The notes under the pieces: generated by a model
Seen by the model: only the letters and a program-made list of their open reading frames with translations
What the model was told of the DNA's origin: nothing
The model's database searches: none
Assembly: GCA_002409445.1 (NCBI GenBank)
Contig: DHNJ01000241.1
Location: 4,531 to 10,834 of the forward strand
Length of the DNA stretch: 6,304 bases
DNA from: Armatimonadetes bacterium UBA5419
GTDB taxonomy: Bacteria; Armatimonadota; UBA10988
Direction of reading: 5' to 3'
Position numbers and translations under genes: made by a program
Shown: positions 1 through 5,774 of the stretch, in pieces
Position numbering within the stretch: the first letter of the stretch is position 1
Layout of the letters: every line of letters starts with the position of its first letter

Positions 1-196
1 AGCCCAGTTCCTCGCGCAGGGCCAGGTCGTCGACCACCGAACCCTCGTCGGGGAAGGAGTAGCTGCCCACGAGCAGCGAGTTCTCGTACCGCCGCCGCCA
101 GGCCGAGGTCGTCTGCCAGCCGGCGATGACATGGCCGATGTTGCTGACGCGTTCGGCCGCTTCGTGGGTCGCATGGACGGCAAATTGTCGCCTCAT
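1..196 (-). CDS. Partial gene: N-terminal 65 residues, possibly glycogen-synthase-like glycosyltransferase
   Basis: Only the first 65 codons are inside the window; the gene runs off the left edge. The ATG at 196-194 overlaps the lnt stop codon in an ATGA, so translation is probably coupled to lnt. A purine-rich AGGAAGAGAG stretch lies 7-16 bases upstream of the ATG and can act as a ribosome binding site. The protein begins MRRQFAVHATHEAAERVSNI and continues through a GHVIAGW segment to NSLLVGSYSF. The pattern FxVxxxHEAAxRVxxIGxVIxG followed by a hydrophobic LLVGSY strand resembles the start of GT3/GT5 glycogen/starch-synthase-like Rossmann domains, where a K-V-G-G nucleotide-sugar loop is followed by a FLIGPY-like strand. 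Here the glycine pair would be Ser-Asn. This match is from memory over a short stretch, so the family call is tentative. That a coding sequence starts here is much surer than its function. Confidence 0.6.
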   Translation of the reverse strand, partial: MRRQFAVHATHEAAERVSNIGHVIAGWQTTSAWRRRYENSLLVGSYSFPDEGSVVDDLALREELG

Positions 197-1746
197 CGCT
201 CACTCTCTTCCTGCGCCCGGCCAGCCCCGGGCCACAGCGCCGCGCCCACCGCCAGCGCTAGCAGCAGCCCGCCGAACCCGTCGCCCCAACGCACCAGCGG
301 TGTCTGCCCCCCGCGCGGGTAGACCTCGCCGCTGAGCACCGTGCGCTCGTGCCAGCGACTCTCGGTCGTCGGCCGCCCGGCCGGGTCGATCACCGCCGAA
401 ACGCCGCTGTTGGCGCAGCGGACCACCCAGCGGCGCGTCTCAATCGCCCGAAACACCGCCTGGTAATAGTGCTCCAGGGCGCCGGTCCGGCTCAACTGGT
501 CATCGTTGGTCATGACCACCAGGACCTCCGCCCCCGCGCGCACCAGGGCCGCGCAATCGCGCGGGAACACGCTCTCGTAGCAGATCGCTACACCGAGTTC
601 GCCCAGGCTCGTGCGCACGGGATAGAACCCGCGTCCGGCGAAAAACTGTGGCGTATGCCGCGCCAGCGGATAGACCAAACGACTGCTACGCGCCGGCAGG
701 TATTCACCAAAGAGCACCAAACGCACTTTCGAATAGACACCTGCGAGCGTCCCTTGTGGCTCGACGACGACCGCGGCGTTGGTTTTCGGCTCGGGCCAGC
801 CGCGGCCGCGCGTGCGATGGAACCCGCCCGCGGCGAGCACAAACTCGCCCTCGCGCGCGGCCTGGCTGATGTACGCCCACGCCGGAGGCTCGTCAATATA
901 GAGGACCGTCGCCGTCTCGGGCCAGACAACCAGGTCGGTGCCGGCGGGCACCTCGCGGGTCAGTTCCAGTGTGTCGAAGAGCAGATCCCAACCGCTCAGG
1001 CCGACCTTGTCGGCCAGCGGGATGTTCGGCTGCACGCAGGCCACGCGCCACGGCTCGCCCGCCGGCCGGGCCAGCTGCGCCAGCCGCGCCTGGCCATAGG
1101 CCGCGAGGCCGACGACCATGCCCAGCCCGACCCCCAACTGCAGCACCTCGCGCCGCCCCAGCAGCGCCACCCGCGCCAGCCCCGCGCCGACCACGCCGAG
1201 CACCAGGCTGAGCCCCGCGACGCCGGTGATCTCGGCGATTTGGCAGAGGATCGGCGTCTGCCACAGACCGTGGCCCAGGCTGAACCAGGGCACGCCGGTC
1301 GGCGGGAAGCTGCGCAGCCACTCCCACCCGGCCCAGGCCAGCGGCGCCCACCAGAGGAACCCGCCCAGCCCCCAGCGCAGGTACAGCCGCCGCAGCAGCC
1401 AGCCCACGGGCGGGATCCAGAGCACGATGAGGCTGGTCACCGCGAGCCAGAGGGCGGGGCCGAAGACGCGGTCGAGCGGGATCAGCCAACCCAGCGAGAT
1501 GAGGCCCCAGAAGGCCAACGGCAGGTAGAGGTCGCGCCAGCGCGCGCCGTGGGCGAAGGCGACGAAGAGGGCCGTCGTCGCCAGGGTCAGCAGCAGCGGC
1601 GCGACGACCGCGGGCAGGGCCGGCGGCAGATCGGGCCAGGGCCGCCCGCCGAGCCAGAGCAGCACCGCCGCCGTGTACAGGGCACGGCGGATGCGGCGCG
1701 GGTCACGGTCGTCGGCGCTGGTCGGTGGGGCGTTCACGGGCGGCAT
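193..1746 (-). CDS. lnt: Apolipoprotein N-acyltransferase
   Basis: Lnt is an inner-membrane enzyme. It moves an acyl chain from a phospholipid to the N-terminal cysteine of diacylated, signal-peptide-cleaved lipoproteins, the last step of lipoprotein maturation. The 517-residue length is normal for the family. A basic N terminus (RRIRR, 17-21) precedes hydrophobic segments near 22-33, 43-64, 74-90, 97-118, 129-145, 176-195 and 203-216. A nitrilase-type periplasmic domain (about 233-478) follows, then a last membrane segment at about 491-506. The expected Glu-Lys-Cys triad is visible: E277 in VVWPETA, K340 in YSK and C389 in AICYES. E348 of FGEY is also kept, as is a WEWLRS motif at 141-146. 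Two usually conserved spots differ: LVLFGEY (343-349) where PFGEY is common, and TNDDQL (413-418) where TNDAWF or TNDGWF is common. The ATG lies 21 bases after the ligase stop with only a weak GAG as ribosome binding site. The stop overlaps the next ATG. The family assignment is secure. Confidence 0.95.
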   Translation of the reverse strand: MPPVNAPPTSADDRDPRRIRRALYTAAVLLWLGGRPWPDLPPALPAVVAPLLLTLATTALFVAFAHGARWRDLYLPLAFWGLISLGWLIPLDRVFGPALWLAVTSLIVLWIPPVGWLLRRLYLRWGLGGFLWWAPLAWAGWEWLRSFPPTGVPWFSLGHGLWQTPILCQIAEITGVAGLSLVLGVVGAGLARVALLGRREVLQLGVGLGMVVGLAAYGQARLAQLARPAGEPWRVACVQPNIPLADKVGLSGWDLLFDTLELTREVPAGTDLVVWPETATVLYIDEPPAWAYISQAAREGEFVLAAGGFHRTRGRGWPEPKTNAAVVVEPQGTLAGVYSKVRLVLFGEYLPARSSRLVYPLARHTPQFFAGRGFYPVRTSLGELGVAICYESVFPRDCAALVRAGAEVLVVMTNDDQLSRTGALEHYYQAVFRAIETRRWVVRCANSGVSAVIDPAGRPTTESRWHERTVLSGEVYPRGGQTPLVRWGDGFGGLLLALAVGAALWPGAGRAQEESER

Positions 1747-1767
1747 TGTAATGGATCGCTCGGCGCC

Positions 1768-3285
1768 CTAGCGCAGCTGCTCCTTGAGCACCTTGCCGCT
1801 CGGATTGCGCGGCAGCGCGTCGATGAACTCGATGACCTGCGGCACCTTGTAGCTGGCCAGCCGCTCGACACAGTGGCCGCGGACGTCCTGGCGACCCAGC
1901 TCGACGCCCGGCTCGGCGACGACGATCGCCTTGACCAGCTCGCCCAGCGCGGCACGCGGCCCGGTCGCCGGGATGCCGACGACGGCCACCTCGCGGACGC
2001 CCTCCAGGTCGAGGATGCACCGCTCGACCTCGAGCGCGAAGACATTCTCGCCAGCAACGATGATCATCTCCTTCTGCCGCCCCTCGAGGTAGACGAAGCC
2101 CTGGTCGTCGACCCGCGCCAGGTCGCCGGTGTTGAACCACTGGCCGTCGGCGGTCAGCGCCTCCTCGAGCAGGCCGGGCCGGTTGAGGTAGCCGCGGATC
2201 GTGTTCTCGCGGTGGATGTGCAGCAGGCCGACCTCGTCGAAATCGCAGTCGGTGCCGTCGGCACGGACGATGCGCATGCCGACCTCGGGGATCAGCTTGC
2301 CGATGCTGTCCGCGTGGCTCAGCGCGTGGGTCGAGGGGGTGATGTGGGTCAGGCTGATCGTCTCGGTCAGGCCGAAGAAGTTGTGCAGGCGGACGCCGGG
2401 CAGCAGCTCGGCCAGCCGCTCGATGGTCCGCGTGGGCATCGGCGCGCCTGAATAGCCGACCATCCGCAGGCAGGTCAGGTCGCGCTCGGCGATGCCCGGC
2501 AGGGAGACGACCATGTGGTGGAAGGTCGGCGTCGAGAGGAAGTTGGTGACCCGCTCGCTCTCGATCAGGCTGGCCACCTCGGCCGCGTCGGCGCGCGGCG
2601 CGACGACCACGGTGGCGCCGAGGTAGGCGCTCGAGGGGACGATGCTGTACAGCGCGACGACGTGGAACAGCGGCGAGAGCAGCAGGTTGATGTCCTCGTG
2701 GCGCCAGGAGAAGGGGATCACCGTGTTGCGGATGTTGAACAGCAGGTCGACATGCCGCATCAGCGCGCCCTTGGGCACGCCGGTCGTCCCGGAGGTGTGG
2801 GCGATGACCGCAATCGACTCGGGGTCGAGCTCGCGCGGGGCCAGCGGCGCGCCCGCGGCGATCGCCTCGGCGACCGAGGTCTCGGCGTCGAGCCCGACCG
2901 CCAGCCGCGGCCGATCGCCGACCGCCGCGGCGACCTGGCCCCAGACCTCGGCGTGAACGACGACCAGCTTCGGCTGCAGGTTGTCCAAGACGTACTGCAG
3001 TTCGCGCTGTCCCAGGCGGAAGTTGACCGGCGCGAGCACGGCGCCGACGCGCATGACCGCCCAGTAGATGAGGTAGTGCTCGAGGCAGTTGGGCATGGCC
3101 ACGGCCACGTGGTCGCCCGAGCCGATGCCCTGGGCGTCGAGCCAGCCGGCCAGCTTGGCGATCTCGGCGTCCAGCTGGGCGTAGGTGTAGCGTTCGCCGG
3201 CCATGACCAGCGCGAGCTTGCGCGGGTATTTGCTGACCGTGTTGGTCCAGACAGCAGAGAGGGTGGGCAGCGGCAGTCCCGGCAT
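1768..3285 (-). CDS. AMP-forming acyl-CoA synthetase/ligase (ANL superfamily)
   Basis: This enzyme activates a carboxylic acid with ATP to an acyl-adenylate and, in most relatives, transfers it to CoA. It has 505 residues, full length for a medium/long-chain fatty-acyl-CoA ligase type, and no membrane segment, so it is probably cytosolic or peripheral. Core motifs appear in order: the phosphate loop HTSGTTGVPKG (163-173), PLFHV (205-209), the A5 motif FFGLTE (303-308), WFNTGDL (383-389) with D388 for ribose binding, the hinge GRQKEMI (402-408), GENV (412-415) and the C-terminal NPSGKVLK with catalytic Lys498. Small departures are FFGLTE for the commoner YGxTE, E406 where Asp is usual, and VAGENVFALEVE where GGENVYPxEVE is typical. 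The substrate cannot be read from the sequence. The ATG has AAGGAG six bases upstream. The gene sits 21 bases after the TIM-barrel gene and 21 before lnt, which fits a shared transcript. A link to acyl supply or lipid turnover for the envelope is inference. Confidence 0.93.
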   Translation of the reverse strand: MPGLPLPTLSAVWTNTVSKYPRKLALVMAGERYTYAQLDAEIAKLAGWLDAQGIGSGDHVAVAMPNCLEHYLIYWAVMRVGAVLAPVNFRLGQRELQYVLDNLQPKLVVVHAEVWGQVAAAVGDRPRLAVGLDAETSVAEAIAAGAPLAPRELDPESIAVIAHTSGTTGVPKGALMRHVDLLFNIRNTVIPFSWRHEDINLLLSPLFHVVALYSIVPSSAYLGATVVVAPRADAAEVASLIESERVTNFLSTPTFHHMVVSLPGIAERDLTCLRMVGYSGAPMPTRTIERLAELLPGVRLHNFFGLTETISLTHITPSTHALSHADSIGKLIPEVGMRIVRADGTDCDFDEVGLLHIHRENTIRGYLNRPGLLEEALTADGQWFNTGDLARVDDQGFVYLEGRQKEMIIVAGENVFALEVERCILDLEGVREVAVVGIPATGPRAALGELVKAIVVAEPGVELGRQDVRGHCVERLASYKVPQVIEFIDALPRNPSGKVLKEQLR

Positions 3286-3306
3286 GTAGTGCTCCTTGGT
3301 TGGTGG

Positions 3307-4176
3307 TTAACGGGCCCAGGCGTGCGCGCGGCAGGCGGCCATGAAGGGCAGCGACTCGGCGGCGATCCAGGCGCTCGGCGTGGCGGGGGCGGGGTCGGGG
3401 CGGTCGGCAGGCAGGAACTGCGACCAGTCGGGGTCGACGGTCACCGGCCCCTCGAACCCCGCGGCCACCAGCGCCGAGCAGATCGCGCGGTGCGGAATGT
3501 CGTCGTCGGCCGGCAGGCATTGCGAGCCGTAGCGGTCGGGCTCGAAGCGGTCGGCACGCGCGCCCTTGAGGTGGATGCCGTAGGTCATGCCGCGCAGGTA
3601 GGGCCAGGGCCCGGGCCAGGGGTGCTCGCCGGCGCGCCAGCAGTTGACGAAGTCCCAGTTGTAGCCCAGGCAGCGGCGGTCGAGCGCGTCGAGCAGGCGC
3701 GCGGCGCGTTCGGCGGTGTTGGCCACGCTGGTGACCTCGGCCTCGAGCATGACCAGCGTCGCGCGGTTCTCGGCGCTGACGATCTCCTGGCAGCGGCCCC
3801 ACAGCTCGAGCTCCTGGTCCCAGAGGTCCTGGTCCGGTTCGCCCTGGGCCTCGAGCGGGTCGCTCACGCCGGGGCGCAGGCGCGAGAAGATGCGTAGGCG
3901 GGCGCCGCTGCGGCCGGAGAGCGCGGCCATGTGGCGCAGGGTGTCTGGCGCGGCGACCAGCTCGTCGACCGGCCCGAGCGCGAGCGTGGCGATGGTCAGG
4001 CCCTCGTCGGCGGCGCGTTGGGACAGCTCGGCAAACTCGGCCTCGCTCAGCGCGGACAACGGCTGGCCGTCGAGCGGGCTGCGCAGCTCGAGCGCCTCGA
4101 AACCGGCGGCCGCGGCGGCCGCGATCTGCTCGATCACCGAGCCGTCGAAGGCGGATTGGCACACAGACAGCAACAT
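3307..4176 (-). CDS. Sugar phosphate isomerase/epimerase-like TIM-barrel protein
   Basis: The 289-residue protein looks like the xylose-isomerase-like/AP-endonuclease-2 TIM-barrel family, which holds sugar and inositol epimerases, isomerases and dehydratases that use a divalent metal. Repeating strand-helix units are visible: LLSVCQSAF (2-10), GFEALELRSP (25-34), GLTIATLALGP (59-69), ARLRIFSRLRPG (92-103), ATLVMLEAEV (139-148), CLGYNWDFVN (169-178), TYGIHLKGAR (198-207) and GPVTVDPDW (243-251). The likely metal-binding positions by family pattern are E145, D175, H202 and D248; the last is usually Glu. The SLPFMAACRAH tail matches the usual final helix. GGAG lies six bases before the ATG. The gene follows a 77-base gap holding a CCTAGG repeat and ends 21 bases before the acyl-CoA ligase start. 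The sugar substrate is unknown, and such proteins are often misnamed as hydroxypyruvate isomerases. The fold call is firm; catalytic activity is likely but not proven. Confidence 0.82.
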   Translation of the reverse strand: MLLSVCQSAFDGSVIEQIAAAAAAGFEALELRSPLDGQPLSALSEAEFAELSQRAADEGLTIATLALGPVDELVAAPDTLRHMAALSGRSGARLRIFSRLRPGVSDPLEAQGEPDQDLWDQELELWGRCQEIVSAENRATLVMLEAEVTSVANTAERAARLLDALDRRCLGYNWDFVNCWRAGEHPWPGPWPYLRGMTYGIHLKGARADRFEPDRYGSQCLPADDDIPHRAICSALVAAGFEGPVTVDPDWSQFLPADRPDPAPATPSAWIAAESLPFMAACRAHAWAR

Positions 4177-4226
4177 GGCCGGCTCCAGGGTAACGCTTTC
4201 GCCCCACCGGCCGCGAGTCCTGCGCC

Positions 4227-4260
4227 GGGCCTAGGCCGGGCCTAGGCCTGCGCCTAGGCC
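4227..4260. repeat. Tandem 11-bp repeat GGGCCTAGGCC with CCTAGG core
   Basis: Two perfect copies of GGGCCTAGGCC lie end to end (4227-4237 and 4238-4248), followed by a diverged third, TGCGCCTAGGCC (4249-4260). Each perfect copy contains the 10-bp palindrome GGCCTAGGCC. The first and third copies can pair over nine bases (4228-4236 with 4252-4260) around a 15-base loop. The repeat covers the last codon and TAG stop of the kinase-like gene and lies in the leader of the isomerase-like gene. It could be a protein-binding site, an RNA stem that attenuates or stabilises the transcript, or simple slippage. No T-run follows the stem in either direction, so it is not a classic Rho-independent terminator. 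Confidence 0.7.
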
Positions 4261-4982
4261 TCCTCGGGCCGGCTCTCGGGGCACTTGGCCCACAGCGCGC
4301 GGACGATCAGGTCGGCACTCTCCTCGACCGAGTAGCTGTCGGTGTTCAGCTCGAGGTCGTAGAGCGGGTCGACGCCGTCGGGCGTGGGGAAGGTGCGCTT
4401 GAGCCAGTTCTCGCTGCTGCGATCCAGCTCGCGCAGGCGGCCGGGCGCCTGGCGCTCGTCGATGCCCGTCTGCTCGCGGAAGCGGTCCAGCCGCTTGGCC
4501 ATCGGCGCGACCAGGTGGACCCGCAGCCCGCGATCGGGCGGCAGGATCAGGTGCGCGCCGCGGCCGACGACGACCATGTCGCCGACCTCGCCCAAGCTGC
4601 GCAAGACGCGGATCAGCGAGCGCGTGTACTCGGCGTGGGCGCTCGAGCTGGGGTTGATGATGCTCGAGATCATCCCGTCGATGTCGGTCAAGTGGCGTTC
4701 GTCGAGCCGCTCGATCAACTGCGTGCGCAGGCGCGCGTCCTCGGCGACGGCCTCGAGCAGTTCGCGGTCGTAAAGGGTGTAGCCCAGCCGGCCGGCGACC
4801 TCGGCAGAGATCAGCGAGGCCTGGCAGTAATGGTGGCGAGAGATGGCCACGTAGGCACCCGGCACCGGCGGCTTGGCGTCCGGGTCCCAGCGGGTGGCCG
4901 GGGCCGGTCCGCGCAAGGTCTCCCGCAGCCGCAGATGGCGGTCCACAACGCGCGCCGCACTGTCACGTCCAATGCGTGCCAT
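4254..4982 (-). CDS. Cytidylate-kinase-like family protein with altered P-loop
   Basis: The 242-residue protein matches the cytidylate-kinase-like group of P-loop proteins (Cytidylate_kin2 type). True members phosphorylate a nucleotide, but the role of this group is mostly unknown. About 40 N-terminal residues, basic and Pro-rich, precede the core. Core signs are AISRHHYCQA (46-55), GYTLYDRELL (67-76), MVVVGRGAHLIL (136-147), RVHLVAPMAKRLDRF (154-168), ELDRSSENWLKRTF (185-198) and DPLYDLELNTD (205-215), the usual order and spacing. The oddity is the phosphate-binding loop. Relatives have SRxxGxGG; here the aligned bases encode SRHHYCQAS, with no glycine and no P-loop Lys at this site, although the later lid and NTD motifs are intact. 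It may be a non-canonical nucleotide binder or a regulatory relative. The start is fixed by a perfect AGGAGGT five bases upstream of the ATG. The TAG stop lies inside the CCTAGG repeat. The gene is probably first in the unit running through lnt. Confidence 0.85.
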   Translation of the reverse strand: MARIGRDSAARVVDRHLRLRETLRGPAPATRWDPDAKPPVPGAYVAISRHHYCQASLISAEVAGRLGYTLYDRELLEAVAEDARLRTQLIERLDERHLTDIDGMISSIINPSSSAHAEYTRSLIRVLRSLGEVGDMVVVGRGAHLILPPDRGLRVHLVAPMAKRLDRFREQTGIDERQAPGRLRELDRSSENWLKRTFPTPDGVDPLYDLELNTDSYSVEESADLIVRALWAKCPESRPEEA

Positions 4983-4987
4983 TTCGC

Positions 4988-4994
4988 ACCTCCT
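4988..4994 (-). promoter_or_regulatory. Strong ribosome binding site of the cytidylate-kinase-like gene
   Basis: On the minus strand this reads AGGAGGT, a full match to the anti-Shine-Dalgarno core, five bases before the ATG at 4982. It fixes that start and is the best ribosome binding site in the window. Confidence 0.85.
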
Positions 4995-5000
4995 CTGTAG

Positions 5001-5036
5001 GTATTATTCTACCCACCGCCAAGTCCGGGATGCAAA
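5001..5036 (-). promoter_or_regulatory. Candidate promoter/operator ahead of the kinase-like gene
   Basis: This is the only AT-rich patch in a gene gap here. On the minus strand it contains TAGAAT (5011-5006), five of six matches to a sigma70 -10 box, with a weak -35 candidate TTTGCA (5036-5031) 19 bases upstream. The -10 region overlaps small inverted repeats, GGTA-GAATAA-TACC and GTAG-AATAATAC-CTAC, that could be a repressor site. It would drive the kinase-like gene and those after it. The -35 match is poor and the true sigma consensus of this host is unknown, so this is tentative. Confidence 0.35.
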
Positions 5037-5045
5037 CGCGCGGAC

Positions 5046-5774
5046 CTAGACTTCGAGCAGTCCCGAGATCCCCTCGCGCACCAATCGCACGACCTCCGCT
5101 GGCTCGTCGGTGACCTGCATCAGGTCGACATCCCCCGGCGCGATGCAGCCCGCCGCCTCGACCGTGTTGCGCAGCCAGTCGAGCAGCCCCGACCAGTAGC
5201 TGCGGCCGAACAAGACGATCGGGAAGTGGCGGATCGTGTTGGTCTGGACCAGGGTCAGCGCCTCGGCCAGCTCGTCCAGCGTGCCGTAGCCGCCGGGAAA
5301 GACGACGAAACCGGCCGAATACTTGACGAACATCGTCTTGCGCACGAAGAAGTAGTGGAAGTGGAGGGCGATGTGCTGGAAGCCGTTGGCCCCCTGCTCG
5401 AAGGGCAACTCGATGTTCAGGCCCACGCTCTTGCCACCGACCTCGTGCGCGCCGCGGTTGCCCGCCTCCATGATGCCCGGTCCGCCGCCGGTGATCACCG
5501 TCAGGCCCGACTCGGCGAGCAGCTGGGCGGTGCGCCGCGCGGCCTCGTAGTACTCGCTGCCGGGCTTCAACCGCGCCGAGCCGAACAGCGAGACCGCCGG
5601 CCGGATGCGCGAGAGCTGCTCGAAGCCTTCGACAAACTCGCTCATGATGCGGAACACGCGCCAGGTGTCCGACTGCATGAAGTCGTGGCTCTGGCGTTCG
5701 GTCGCCAGCAGGTCGGCATCAGCGCTCTCGGCGCGGTCGCGGGGGACGTAGCGGGTGGTCTGGATTTCGTTCAT
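5046..5774 (-). CDS. LOG-family protein (TIGR00730-type Rossmann fold, nucleotide phosphoribohydrolase-like)
   Basis: Members of this family, often labelled lysine decarboxylase by old similarity, cleave the N-glycosidic bond of nucleoside 5'-monophosphates (LOG, cytokinin riboside 5'-monophosphate phosphoribohydrolase; bacterial relatives such as PpnN act on purine and pyrimidine nucleotides). The 242-residue length is normal for the bacterial form with an N-terminal helical lead (DTWRVFRIMSEFVEGFEQL, 36-54). The Rossmann core follows: AVSLFGSAR (60-68), VITGGGPGIMEAGNRGA (93-109), RKTMF (145-149) with the conserved Arg, and the signature PGGYGTLDELAEAL (160-173), whose Glu168 is the expected catalytic residue. 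All key residues are present, so it is probably active. It is cytosolic with no signal peptide. AAGGAA lies seven bases before the ATG, and the ATG overlaps the stop of the upstream phosphoesterase, so the two are likely cotranslated. Nucleotide breakdown or salvage would suit the pair; cytokinin production cannot be inferred from sequence. Confidence 0.93.
   Translation of the reverse strand: MNEIQTTRYVPRDRAESADADLLATERQSHDFMQSDTWRVFRIMSEFVEGFEQLSRIRPAVSLFGSARLKPGSEYYEAARRTAQLLAESGLTVITGGGPGIMEAGNRGAHEVGGKSVGLNIELPFEQGANGFQHIALHFHYFFVRKTMFVKYSAGFVVFPGGYGTLDELAEALTLVQTNTIRHFPIVLFGRSYWSGLLDWLRNTVEAAGCIAPGDVDLMQVTDEPAEVVRLVREGISGLLEV

Noticed and set aside
349..2451. A 700-codon plus-strand open frame opposite lnt and the ligase gene
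   Set aside because: Its product is a low-complexity run of Arg, Gln, Asp, Gly and Pro with no domain. It is a complement-strand shadow of two clearly homologous genes, made possible by high GC and few stop codons.
2515..3897. A 460-codon plus-strand open frame opposite the ligase and isomerase-like genes
   Set aside because: It has biased composition (Gly, Asp, Arg, Val), no recognisable domain, and full overlap with real genes on the other strand.
1703..4207. An 834-codon minus-strand open frame spanning the ligase and isomerase-like genes
   Set aside because: The product is Arg/Ala/Gly/Pro-rich without motifs and lies out of frame with two genes that have full conserved motifs and good ribosome binding sites.
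4228..4260. Rho-independent terminator after the kinase-like gene
   Set aside because: A GC-rich stem is possible, but its loop is long and no T-run follows in the direction of transcription.
4254..4982. Calling this gene cmk, the housekeeping cytidylate kinase
   Set aside because: Family motifs fit the cytidylate-kinase-like group of unknown role, and the phosphate-binding loop is not that of a working CMP kinase.
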